Shown in pieces: positions 43,880 through 52,178 of a stretch of DNA of 64,000 nt (positions within the stretch are counted from its first letter, which is position 1; each line of letters opens with the position of its first letter). Location of the stretch: positions 248,001 through 312,000 of the forward strand of contig NZ_JBELZM010000002.1 in assembly GCF_040273735.1 (NCBI RefSeq). Reading direction: 5' to 3'. This stretch comes from Solibacillus sp040273735 (lineage in GTDB: Bacteria; Bacillota; Bacilli; Bacillales_A; Planococcaceae). The notes under the pieces were generated by a model. It made no database searches and was not told the DNA's origin. It worked only from the letters and a program-made list of their open reading frames with translations. The position numbers and the translations under genes were made by a program.

Positions 43880-44836
43880 ATGAATTATCAAGTATTATTG
43901 TATTATCATTACACAACGATTGAAGATCCTGCTGCTTTTTCAGAAGAGCATTTAGCTGCATGTAAGGAAATTGGTTTAAAAGGTCGTATTTTAGTTGCCC
44001 GTGAAGGGATTAACGGTACGGTTTCAGGTACGATTGAGCAAACACAAAGCTATATCGATATGATGGAAGCACATCCATTGTTCAAAGGGATTGTTTTCAA
44101 AATCGATCCAGCAGAAGGCCATGCGTTCAAAAAAATGCATGTACGTCCACGTCCAGAGCTTGTACACTTAGGCTTGGAAGAAGATGTGAACCCGCATGAA
44201 TTAACAGGTCGCTATTTATCTCCAGAGCAATTCCTGGAAGAGATGAAAGACGAAAATACAGTCGTACTAGATGTACGAAACACATATGAATATGATGTCG
44301 GTCACTTCCGCGGCGCAATTCGTCCAGAAGTAAAGAATTTCCGTGATACACCGCAATGGGTACGTGAAAACCGTGAACTGTTCGAAGGTAAAAATGTATT
44401 AACATATTGTACAGGCGGAATCCGCTGTGAAAAATTCTCAGGCTGGATGAAGCGCGAAGGTTTCGGTGATGTTGGTCAATTACATGGCGGCGTTGCAACA
44501 TACGGTAAAGATCCGGTTGCTAAAGGTCAGCTATGGGATGGTCAAATGTACGTATTCGATGAGCGTCTGACAGTGCCGATTAACCAGGTGGAACACGTGA
44601 TTGTTGGACGTGACCACTTTGATGGAACACCATGTGAACGCTACATTAATTGTGCTAACCCTGAATGTAATGAGCAAATCATTGCATCAGAGGAAAACGA
44701 AGCGAAGCATTTAGGTGGCTGTACAATCGAATGTACAAAACATGAACGCAATCGCTATATCGTCCGTCATAACTTAACGGTAGAGCAAGTACAACAAGCG
44801 ATTGAATTATTAGAAGCTGAAGCTACAGTAAAATAG
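43880..44836 (+). CDS. trhO: tRNA uridine-34 hydroxylase TrhO (rhodanese family)
   Basis: 318 aa from the ATG at 43880, behind ATAGGTG (GTG 43871 is in frame but lies in the site). N-terminal ferredoxin-like half (YYHYTTIEDPAAFSEEHLAACKEIGLKGRILVAREGINGT), a rhodanese domain with CTGGIRCEKFSGWM, and a cysteine-rich C-terminal part (CERYINCANPECNEQI...CTIECTKH). It makes 5-hydroxyuridine at the tRNA wobble base with oxygen. Confidence 0.92.
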   Translation: MNYQVLLYYHYTTIEDPAAFSEEHLAACKEIGLKGRILVAREGINGTVSGTIEQTQSYIDMMEAHPLFKGIVFKIDPAEGHAFKKMHVRPRPELVHLGLEEDVNPHELTGRYLSPEQFLEEMKDENTVVLDVRNTYEYDVGHFRGAIRPEVKNFRDTPQWVRENRELFEGKNVLTYCTGGIRCEKFSGWMKREGFGDVGQLHGGVATYGKDPVAKGQLWDGQMYVFDERLTVPINQVEHVIVGRDHFDGTPCERYINCANPECNEQIIASEENEAKHLGGCTIECTKHERNRYIVRHNLTVEQVQQAIELLEAEATVK

Positions 44837-44841
44837 ATTTT

Positions 44842-44880
44842 AAAATGCATCTCTCAATAGGGATGCATTTTTCTTTTTTG
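44842..44880 (+). terminator. Terminator of trhO
   Basis: AAATGCATC and GATGCATTT arms, then TTCTTTTTT. Confidence 0.82.
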
Positions 44881-45156
44881 TAAAAAAACATCCTTTTGTA
44901 AATTCAATGTAAATAGATTTTTCTAAATATTCATTGCGAATTGCCGATTTTCTGTATTTCTTACATTGTTCAATAAAGATTTGAACATAATATCGGCATA
45001 TTTCCTTTTCCTTTATAAATAAATTATTAAATTCCTCATAGAAATCCCTCATATTTGTTAAATAATCTCTTAAATATTTACAATTTACACTCATTAATTT
45101 AAATTTTCTGATTTAACTGAATGATCTTACATAATAAAAAGACCATTTCTTCATAA

Positions 45157-45184
45157 TTTACATAAGGTTTACATGTTTAATACA
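45157..45184 (+). promoter_or_regulatory. Pho box upstream of pstS
   Basis: TTTACA (45157-45162), TTTACA (45168-45173) and AATACA (45179-45184), with 11-base period, match tandem PhoP half sites (TT-A/T/C-ACA, about 5 bases apart). Phosphate starvation would activate pstSCAB-phoU through this site. The surrounding gap (44881-45252) is otherwise AT-rich without a supported gene. Confidence 0.75.
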
Positions 45185-45252
45185 TGATATTAATTTTATG
45201 AATGTATTGTTAAGGCAGGTAGAAAACATTCATGTTGATGGAGGATTGAAGT

Positions 45253-46083
45253 ATGTTGAAAAAAACATGTTACTTCATTGGGTTAACAATTCTAATGGTA
45301 GTATTAGCAGCTTGCAGTAATGAAGATTCTACGGAGTCATCTTCTGGCGGCGGAGACTTAGTAACGATTTCAGGTTCTACATCAGTTGGACCTTTAGCAG
45401 AGAAATTAGCAGCAAAATATGAAGAAACAGAAGACGTTAAAATTGAAATAAATCAAATTGGTTCATCAGCAGGAATTACAAATGCGATTAACGATGTCTC
45501 ACAAATTGGGATGTCATCTCGTGATCTGAAGCAGGAAGAAATCGACTCCGGTATTCAAGAGTTGGTCATTGCTTATGACGGGATTGTAGTTGTTGCACAC
45601 CCATCAAACCCAGTTAAAGATTTAACGATGGAACAAGTGAAACAAATCTTCACAGGTGAAATCACTAACTGGAAAGAAGTAGGCGGTAAAGATATGGAAA
45701 TCGTCGTTGTTTCACGTGAGGACGGATCAGGTTCCCGTGATGCATTCCAGGAAATCGTCGACTATGAATCAGGACAATTGATTCGTAATGCAATTGTAGC
45801 AAGCGGAAACGGAAATATTAAAACAACGGTTGCAATGAATAAGCATGCGATAGGATTCATCTCATTCGAATATATCGATGAAACTGTTTCAGCAATGGAC
45901 ATTAATGGAGTAAAGGCAGAAGCGGGCAATGTATTGGAAGGTAAATATAAATTATCTCGTCCATTCCTATTTGTTTATAAAGAGAACGTTCCGGAAGCAG
46001 CAACAAAGTTTATGGATTTCATTTTAACTGCTGATGGACAAGAGATTGTGGAAGAAGCAGGAGCGATTCCATTAACGAAATAA
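45253..46083 (+). CDS. pstS: Phosphate-binding lipoprotein PstS
   Basis: 276 aa with a lipoprotein signal (LTILMVVLAACSN, lipobox LAAC). Phosphate-binding loops: ISGSTSVGPLAEKLA, IGMSSRDLKQEE and SREDGSGSRDAFQEIV. It captures phosphate outside the membrane for PstCA-B. First gene of the pst operon, behind a Pho box. Confidence 0.95.
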   Translation: MLKKTCYFIGLTILMVVLAACSNEDSTESSSGGGDLVTISGSTSVGPLAEKLAAKYEETEDVKIEINQIGSSAGITNAINDVSQIGMSSRDLKQEEIDSGIQELVIAYDGIVVVAHPSNPVKDLTMEQVKQIFTGEITNWKEVGGKDMEIVVVSREDGSGSRDAFQEIVDYESGQLIRNAIVASGNGNIKTTVAMNKHAIGFISFEYIDETVSAMDINGVKAEAGNVLEGKYKLSRPFLFVYKENVPEAATKFMDFILTADGQEIVEEAGAIPLTK

Positions 46084-46104
46084 TTAGTGCTGGAGGATAA
46101 ATTT

Positions 46105-47019
46105 GTGAATACACAAAACAGAAACGAAGTAGAACAGCAAATAAGCAAAGGCAATAAGCGAAAATACTTTTTAGAAAGCTTATCATCGAAAATATTTTTA
46201 GCATGTGCGCTTCTATCGGTAGTGAGCTTACTACTAATCGTAGGATTCGTATTTTATAAAGGTGCAAACCCATTCGTAACAGGCGGTTATAGCTTCTTCG
46301 ACTTCCTTTTTGGCAGTGATTGGGTACCATCAGAAGATAAATTCGGTATTTTCCCGATGATTGTTGCATCAATTTACGCAACGATCGGAGCACTTGTAAT
46401 CGGGGTGCCAATCGGGTTATTAACAGCGATTTTCTTGGCGGAGATTGCGCCGAAATCAGTAGCTAAAATCGTATCACCGGCAATTCAGCTGTTGGCTGGT
46501 ATTCCGTCAGTATTATACGGGGTATTCGGTTTAGCGATTATCGTTCCGTTTTTACAGGATAATCTTGGATTAGCACGTGGACAAAGTTTAATCGCAGTCA
46601 TTTTAGTACTGGCGATTATGATGTTACCGACAATTGTAACAGTTGCCGAAACTGCGATTCGTGCAGTGCCGAAAACATATCGTGAAGGTTCACTTGCTTT
46701 AGGTGTTTCACAAATAGGAACAATCTTTAAAGTTGTTGTACCGGCTGCGAAATCAGGTATTATGGCAGCTATCGTTCTTGGATTAGGCCGTGCATTAGGC
46801 GAAACGATGGCCGTAATTTTAGTTGCAGGTAACTCACTGATTATCCCGACAAGCCTGACAGACAGTGTACGTCCATTGACGACAAACATTGCGCTTGAAA
46901 TGGGCTATGCAGCAGGAACACATCAGGAAATGCTGTTTGCAACAGGGATTGTATTATTCTCATTCATCTTAATATTAAACTTTGTATTAGCACGTATTAC
47001 AGCGAAGGGGGCTCAGTAA
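46105..47019 (+). CDS. pstC: Phosphate ABC transporter permease PstC
   Basis: 304 aa from the GTG at 46105 after GGAGGA (a GTG at 46087 lies before the site). Six membrane helices; GIFPMIVASIYATIGALVIGVPIG and the permease loop REGSLALGVSQIGTIFKVVVPAAKSGIMA that docks on PstB. Confidence 0.94.
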   Translation: MNTQNRNEVEQQISKGNKRKYFLESLSSKIFLACALLSVVSLLLIVGFVFYKGANPFVTGGYSFFDFLFGSDWVPSEDKFGIFPMIVASIYATIGALVIGVPIGLLTAIFLAEIAPKSVAKIVSPAIQLLAGIPSVLYGVFGLAIIVPFLQDNLGLARGQSLIAVILVLAIMMLPTIVTVAETAIRAVPKTYREGSLALGVSQIGTIFKVVVPAAKSGIMAAIVLGLGRALGETMAVILVAGNSLIIPTSLTDSVRPLTTNIALEMGYAAGTHQEMLFATGIVLFSFILILNFVLARITAKGAQ

Positions 47020-47020
47020 C

Positions 47021-47845
47021 ATGCGACAATTTAAAGACAATATGTTTCGCGGCTTACTTTGGGGTTCCGCATTTGTATCAGTAGCCGTATTAGTTGTAAT
47101 CGTTGGCTATATTTTCTATAAAGGTTTTTCATATATCAGTTTGGATTTCATATTCGGTGATTATTCGCCAACAGGTGGCGGCGGGATTTTCCCGATGATT
47201 GTCACAACAATTTTAACGATAGTCATTTCACTTTTAATCGCAACGCCAATCGGAATCTTGGCTGCCGTTTATTTACATGAGTATGCAAAACAAGGACGTC
47301 TTGTACGCATCATTCGCTATGCGACAGAAAGTTTAACAGGGATTCCATCGATTATATATGGTTTATTCGGTGCCGTATTCTTCGTAGTGATTTTGAAGTT
47401 GGGGATGTCGATTATCGCAGCATCATTAACATTAACGATTATCGTATTACCGGTCATTATACGTACGACAGAAGAAGCATTGAAAACAGTGCCGGCAACA
47501 TATCGTGAAGGTTCTCTGGCACTAGGAACAACAAAACTGCAAACATTAATTAAAGTTATTTTGCCAAGTGCAATGCCGGGAATTTTATCAGGGATCATTT
47601 TATCAATCGGCCGTATTGTCGGTGAATCGGCAGCGATTTTCCTGACTGCAGGGACAGTGGCGGCAATGCCATCAAGTATTTTCTCGTCTGCACGTACATT
47701 AACGGTCCACTCGTATTTAGTGACACAGGAAGCCGGCGATATAGGCCTTGCAGCAGCAATCGGAATTGTTTTAATCGTCATTATTTTAGTATTGAATTTA
47801 ACGGCAACATATATCTCGAAAAAGTTAAACAAAGCGGACTATTAA
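47021..47845 (+). CDS. pstA: Phosphate ABC transporter permease PstA
   Basis: 274 aa, six membrane helices, with GGGGIFPMIVTTILTIVISLL and the docking loop YREGSLALGTTKLQTLIKVILPSAMPGIL. It pairs with PstC to form the channel. It begins one base after the pstC stop. Confidence 0.94.
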   Translation: MRQFKDNMFRGLLWGSAFVSVAVLVVIVGYIFYKGFSYISLDFIFGDYSPTGGGGIFPMIVTTILTIVISLLIATPIGILAAVYLHEYAKQGRLVRIIRYATESLTGIPSIIYGLFGAVFFVVILKLGMSIIAASLTLTIIVLPVIIRTTEEALKTVPATYREGSLALGTTKLQTLIKVILPSAMPGILSGIILSIGRIVGESAAIFLTAGTVAAMPSSIFSSARTLTVHSYLVTQEAGDIGLAAAIGIVLIVIILVLNLTATYISKKLNKADY

Positions 47846-47861
47846 AAGGAGCGGAACCTAT

Positions 47862-48674
47862 ATGACTATGACTATTTCTAAAGCATCAATTTTTAAAACA
47901 ACGACGACTTCTACGGGCGCTTTACCAACAAAAATTAAAGTGAATGATTTAAACCTTTATTATGGTGAAAAGCAAGCGTTATTCAATGTAAATCTGGACA
48001 TTAAAGAAAAGGAAGTTACGGCATTGATCGGTCCTTCAGGCTGCGGTAAATCAACATTTTTACGAACATTAAACCGGATGAATGATCTGATCGACGGTGT
48101 ACGCGTCATCGGGAACATTCATATCGACGGCGAAAATGTATATGAATCAAGCGATGTCATCAGACTTCGTACAAGAGTAGGGATGGTATTCCAAAAGTCG
48201 AATCTGTTCCCGATGAGCATCTATGACAATGTTGCCTATGGTCCACGTATGCAAGGAATTAAAAACAAAAAAATTCTGAATGAAATTGTAGAAGAGTCTT
48301 TACGCGGTGCAGCAATCTGGGATGAAGTAAAGGATCGTCTAAAGTCATCAGCATTAGGCCTTTCTGGCGGTCAGCAACAACGTATTTGTATCGCACGTGC
48401 AATCGCAATGAAGCCAGATGTTATTTTAATGGACGAGCCGACTTCGGCACTTGACCCGATTTCTACATTGAAAGTAGAAGAACTAATTACACAAATGAAA
48501 AAAGACTATACAATCGTTATTGTAACGCACAACATGCAACAAGCAGCGCGTATTAGCGATAAGACGGCATTCTTCTTAAATGGGGAAGTCATCGAATATG
48601 ATGATACGAATGTTATTTTCTCAACGCCAAAAGATGAGCGTACAGAAGATTATGTAACAGGACGATTCGGATAA
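47862..48674 (+). CDS. pstB: Phosphate ABC transporter ATPase PstB
   Basis: 270 aa: Walker A GPSGCGKST, Q-loop GMVFQKSNLFPMS, signature LSGGQQQRI, Walker B DVILMDEPTSALDP, and switch His in VTHNMQQAAR. The N-terminal 25 residues before the ABC core are extra but short. It powers PstCA. Confidence 0.96.
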   Translation: MTMTISKASIFKTTTTSTGALPTKIKVNDLNLYYGEKQALFNVNLDIKEKEVTALIGPSGCGKSTFLRTLNRMNDLIDGVRVIGNIHIDGENVYESSDVIRLRTRVGMVFQKSNLFPMSIYDNVAYGPRMQGIKNKKILNEIVEESLRGAAIWDEVKDRLKSSALGLSGGQQQRICIARAIAMKPDVILMDEPTSALDPISTLKVEELITQMKKDYTIVIVTHNMQQAARISDKTAFFLNGEVIEYDDTNVIFSTPKDERTEDYVTGRFG

Positions 48675-48689
48675 AAGGGGGATTTTGGA

Positions 48690-49343
48690 ATGATTCGCGA
48701 AAATTTCGAAAAGAACATGCTTGAACTGCAGGATAAAATGGGTGAAATGGTCGACTTGACGGTTGTAGCGATGGAAAAGGCATTTAAAGCACTTCAGGAG
48801 CAGGATATGGTGTTGGCACTGGATGTCATTGAAGAGGACAATTACATTGATGATCTGGAAAATGAAATCAATCAAATGGCAATATGGCTGATGGCGAAAG
48901 AGCAGCCGGTAGCCCGCGACATGCGCCGAATTATCAGTGTCATCAAAATGTCGTCGGATATCGAGCGAATTGCAGACTTTGCGGTAAATACAGCAAAAGC
49001 AACGATTCGCATTAGCAAAGCTGAAACGATTTTAGATAGAACATCATTAGTCGAAATGAAAAATGTCGCGATGGATATGCTGAAAAAATCAATGAAGGCA
49101 TTTATCGATGCGGATATTGCATTGGCAAAAGAAGTAGGAGAGCTTGATGATATCGTAGATCGTAATAATCATGAAAACTATGCACTTTTAACTGAGTATT
49201 TAAAAGAAAGTCCTCAAGAAATCGAGCAAACATTGCAATTGTTATTCATTAACCGCTTTGTTGAACGAGCAGCGGACCATATTACAAATATGGCGGAATC
49301 AACAGCCTACTTTATTAAAGGGCAGCTATTTGATTTAAATTAG
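48690..49343 (+). CDS. phoU: Phosphate transport regulator PhoU
   Basis: 217 aa helical protein of two PhoU three-helix bundles with the metal-binding repeats EEDNYIDDLENEI and DRNNHENYALL. It dampens Pst activity and Pho signalling when phosphate is plentiful. Last gene of the pst operon. Confidence 0.94.
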   Translation: MIRENFEKNMLELQDKMGEMVDLTVVAMEKAFKALQEQDMVLALDVIEEDNYIDDLENEINQMAIWLMAKEQPVARDMRRIISVIKMSSDIERIADFAVNTAKATIRISKAETILDRTSLVEMKNVAMDMLKKSMKAFIDADIALAKEVGELDDIVDRNNHENYALLTEYLKESPQEIEQTLQLLFINRFVERAADHITNMAESTAYFIKGQLFDLN

Positions 49344-49424
49344 CTTTCTTCAGCAGATTTTATGCTTAGGCAAAGCAGTACGCACAGGGACCATCTATAT
49401 AGATAGAGGTTAATAGAATTTTGG

Positions 49425-49565
49425 TCAATTTTCATCGGGTGTTCAAATGCCTGCTGAAAGAAGTTAATGCCTCCGGCGAATGTCACAGATTCGGTAAGGG
49501 TTTCTTTACGAGAGCGCAATCCGAATCTTGGCACAATTACGCCGAGGCGTAATTGATTAGAGAAG
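49425..49565 (+). repeat. Palindromic intergenic element before the orphan response regulator
   Basis: The element holds AGATTCGG...CCGAATCT arms (about 49488-49529) and a perfect CAATTACGCC-GA-GGCGTAATTG palindrome (49533-49554). CCTCCGGCG upstream can also pair partly with CGCCGAGG. It has no reading frame. The motif GAGGCGTAATT recurs at 31908-31918 upstream of aroK, suggesting a dispersed genomic repeat. From 49344 to 49424 nothing else is seen. Confidence 0.5.
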
Positions 49566-49578
49566 CGGGGAATCATTA

Positions 49579-50289
49579 ATGACGAAAAAAATATTAGTCG
49601 TTGAAGATGACGAAAATTTAGTGAATTTACTGCATATTTATTTAGTTAAGGACAGCTATGAAGTCCATAGTGTACGAACTGGAAAAGAGGCATTGGCTGC
49701 AATCCATACATTTGAACCCGATGCGATGCTGCTTGATTGGATGCTTCCGGATATGGAAGGAATCGAGATTTGCCGTCAAGTCCGCTTCAAGCATGATTTT
49801 CCGATTGTCATGATCAGTGCTCGTACGGATGAATTGGATATTGTACTGGCCCTTGAAATGGGGGCGACAGAATATATCCGAAAACCGTTTGGATTCAGAG
49901 AAATGCTGACACGCTTAAGAATCCATTTAAAACGCTATGAAAAAGAGTTACAGCAGCAAGAGCGTGTCTCACAAATGTTGATCGGTCCGTTTCGTGTAGA
50001 TCTGGTCATGTTCAAAGTGTATAAGGACGAAGTGGAAATTCCTTTGACAAAGCGCGAGTTTAAATTGCTGCTTCATTTGCTGGAGCAGCCGGGCAATATT
50101 AAATCTCGTGAAGAAATTATTGATATACTAGATTTTACAAAAGGGGATCGCCGTACAGTCGATGTACATATACGCAGGCTTCGTGAAAAAATTGAAGAAG
50201 AGCCGAGCTCACCGAAATGGATTAAAACAAAAAGTGGATTAGGTTATTATTTCAACCTTTCATCACAGGAAGTGACGTACAGTTCATAA
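49579..50289 (+). CDS. OmpR-family response regulator
   Basis: 236 aa: receiver domain (ILVVEDDENLVNLLHIYL, phosphorylated Asp in DAMLLDWMLPD, Thr/Ser in MISART, Lys in YIRKPFGF) and a C-terminal winged helix (REFKLLLHLLEQPGNIKSREEIIDIL...VDVHIRRLREKI). No sensor kinase is adjacent. Being next to pst-phoU, it could be a PhoP-like regulator, but its own kinase and target are unknown. Confidence 0.85.
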   Translation: MTKKILVVEDDENLVNLLHIYLVKDSYEVHSVRTGKEALAAIHTFEPDAMLLDWMLPDMEGIEICRQVRFKHDFPIVMISARTDELDIVLALEMGATEYIRKPFGFREMLTRLRIHLKRYEKELQQQERVSQMLIGPFRVDLVMFKVYKDEVEIPLTKREFKLLLHLLEQPGNIKSREEIIDILDFTKGDRRTVDVHIRRLREKIEEEPSSPKWIKTKSGLGYYFNLSSQEVTYSS

Positions 50290-50292
50290 GTT

Positions 50293-50338
50293 AAAAAACA
50301 TTTTGGAGCGAGTGAAAGTTTCAAGATGTTTTTTTATG
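50293..50338 (+). terminator. Terminator of the response regulator gene
   Basis: AACATTTTG and CAAGATGTT arms, then TTTTTT. Confidence 0.65.
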
Positions 50339-50419
50339 CTGTAATTTACATCATTTCTTTTACAAATGCAACGGCAACGGATTATACTTAGAAAAGTAGA
50401 TTGATGAGGAGGTCTGAAT

Positions 50420-50602
50420 ATGTCTGAACAAAATGAAAAAAAGAAATTAAGCCTGCAGGAATTAGTGAAGCAACAGCTGGAAGCGAAGAAAAATAATGCA
50501 GCTGGCAACAAAGGTAATTTAAAAGGTGATACATCAACGAAAAAGATGAAAAGCCAACAAACAAAGAAAACGAGCAATACCCGTCGTAAAATGGGCGTGT
50601 AA
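50420..50602 (+). CDS. Small basic protein, 60 aa
   Basis: Strong GAGGAGG site. Lys-rich and probably disordered (LSLQELVKQQLEAKKNNAAGNKG...TKKTSNTRRKMGV). No family recognised; the composition suggests nucleic-acid or spore-type binding, but that is a guess. Its own terminator follows, so it is a single-gene unit. Confidence 0.65.
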   Translation: MSEQNEKKKLSLQELVKQQLEAKKNNAAGNKGNLKGDTSTKKMKSQQTKKTSNTRRKMGV

Positions 50603-50609
50603 TGATGAG

Positions 50610-50646
50610 AACCCGGGCAAACGAAAATTTGCCCGGGTTTTTATTT
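50610..50646 (+). terminator. Terminator of the 60-aa gene
   Basis: AACCCGGGCAAA and TTTGCCCGGGTT arms with T-run. Confidence 0.9.
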
Positions 50647-50706
50647 TGTCAAAGTGATTCCAGATGATTGGTCGATCGTCTTTATGGAGGAAGGGGGGCT
50701 GTAAGG

Positions 50707-51183
50707 TTGAGACGGGAAGTTTTTGAAGCACATTACGACGCTGTTTATAAATACATACGCTATTTAACGAATGATACAGACTTAACACATGATTTACTGC
50801 AAGAAACCTTTTACCGCTTTTATCAGAAAAATTATACCGAATATGAACGGACTTATTTAATGAAAATTGCCAGAAATCTCGTATACGACCATTATCGCAG
50901 GAAAAAGATTATTGGCTTTTTTCAGTTGAAAACGGAGCCCATTGCAGTTGGAGATCTGCCGGAAACAGTAGTCGAGCGCAATGCGGATAATGAAAAACTG
51001 TATACAGCACTTCAGCAAATTAAATGGAATTATCGCGAAGTAATCGTGCTGCGTTACATAGAAGAGTATTCGGTAAAAGAGACGGCGATGATCTTAAGCT
51101 GCAGTGAAGTGAAAGTGAAGAATAATACGGCGCGCGGTTTAAAAGCATTACGGGAACTGTTAGGAGGGGAAGAGGATGTTTGA
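50707..51183 (+). CDS. ECF sigma factor
   Basis: 158 aa from the TTG at 50707 with GGAAGGGGGG in front; in-frame codons from 50668 precede that site. Region 2 (FEAHYDAVYKYIRYLTNDTDLTHDLLQETFYRFYQ), region 2.3-2.4 (YLMKIARNLVYDHYRRKK) and region 4 (LQQIKWNYREVIVLRYIEEYSVKETAMILSCSEVKVKNNTARGLKAL) are complete. The target promoters are unknown. It overlaps the next gene, its likely anti-sigma factor, by 8 bases. Confidence 0.9.
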   Translation: MRREVFEAHYDAVYKYIRYLTNDTDLTHDLLQETFYRFYQKNYTEYERTYLMKIARNLVYDHYRRKKIIGFFQLKTEPIAVGDLPETVVERNADNEKLYTALQQIKWNYREVIVLRYIEEYSVKETAMILSCSEVKVKNNTARGLKALRELLGGEEDV

Positions 51184-52057
51184 TGATGAAAAGTTAAGTC
51201 AGCTCAAGAAGATTCAAGTAGATCCAGAAAAAAAGGAAGAGGACTTCAATAAAATTCAGCAACGCCTCAATTCTAAACCTTTTCATTGGCAAATCCCTGC
51301 AGTAATTATAGCGATTGCGTGCATCACGCTGTTTTTAGTCGGAACATTTCCACCAAAGCAGCAAATCACTTCTGACAATATGGATAGTAACTCACTGCAA
51401 GCGGTTTATTATATGCAATGGGAAGGGGATCCCGAGTCGACACTGCAAGCAGGTGTGAAAAAAGTGAAAGATGAAGAAACATTAATGGAGATGGAAAGCT
51501 TATTGAAACAGTTGGTGCAAACTGATATTCAAGTACAAGACCCTCATATTTACCAAAGCTACCGATTGCAGTTTGAAGATAACAGAACGATGCGCCTCCA
51601 AGAATACCATGGAAGCGAAGTAATGTATTACCGGGATATAGGTACAGGGCAAATATATCTGTCAAACGAAAATTCGTTGCAGGAAATTATCAATTTACAT
51701 GAACCAGCAGACCGAAATTTATCGTTAATCATTGGCATAGTACTCATCACACTGTTACTGTTTGCGACGAATGAGTTGAGAAAAAAGATGCGCGACCCAG
51801 ACGATCCGAAACGTTACATACCGATGCATTCAACCTATTGGCAAAGTACAGTAGAAATCCTGTCTGTTTTAATCTTGCTTTTGTTCATTTTTGCATCACA
51901 TCTCCATCTGTTTCAGCTTATAGCATTTTTAGTTTTGTCGGCACTTATTAACATTCTCTTGGAAGTAAAGCACGGCAAAAATAAATGGCGCATCGTGCAG
52001 TTTTTATTGTGGAAATTATATGCTGGAGCATATATGTATTTAATTTTATGGCTTTAA
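51176..52057 (+). CDS. Probable membrane anti-sigma factor
   Basis: 293 aa: a short cytoplasmic start (DDEKLSQLKKIQVDPEKKEEDFNKI), a membrane helix near residue 40 (PAVIIAIACITLFLVGTF), an external region of about 130 residues, then three more membrane helices (LSLIIGIVLITLLLFA, STVEILSVLILLLFIFAS, LFQLIAFLVLSALINILL). The overlap with the ECF sigma gene and the topology make anti-sigma the natural call. The signal it senses is unknown. Confidence 0.72.
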   Translation: MFDDEKLSQLKKIQVDPEKKEEDFNKIQQRLNSKPFHWQIPAVIIAIACITLFLVGTFPPKQQITSDNMDSNSLQAVYYMQWEGDPESTLQAGVKKVKDEETLMEMESLLKQLVQTDIQVQDPHIYQSYRLQFEDNRTMRLQEYHGSEVMYYRDIGTGQIYLSNENSLQEIINLHEPADRNLSLIIGIVLITLLLFATNELRKKMRDPDDPKRYIPMHSTYWQSTVEILSVLILLLFIFASHLHLFQLIAFLVLSALINILLEVKHGKNKWRIVQFLLWKLYAGAYMYLILWL

Positions 52058-52120
52058 TATAAGATATCAGTTTACCTTTTAGAAAACGGTTAGCTTAATT
52101 TCACTATCTTTCTGAATACT

Positions 52121-52149
52121 TTGACAATCGAATCTTTCCCCCTTACGAT
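52121..52149 (+). promoter_or_regulatory. SigA promoter of the kynurenine operon
   Basis: TTGACA (52121-52126) and TACGAT (52144-52149) with a 17-base spacer, 30 bases before kynU. Confidence 0.7.
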
Positions 52150-52178
52150 ATTAATAAGATACTAGAAGGGGTGGAAGC

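Noticed and set aside
44840..45094. Minus-strand 84-codon frame before pstS
   Set aside because: No ribosome site, reads into the trhO terminator, composition of chance AT-rich DNA.
46485..46889. Long minus-strand frames antisense to pstC and pstA
   Set aside because: Shadow frames of strongly conserved permease genes; no start signals.
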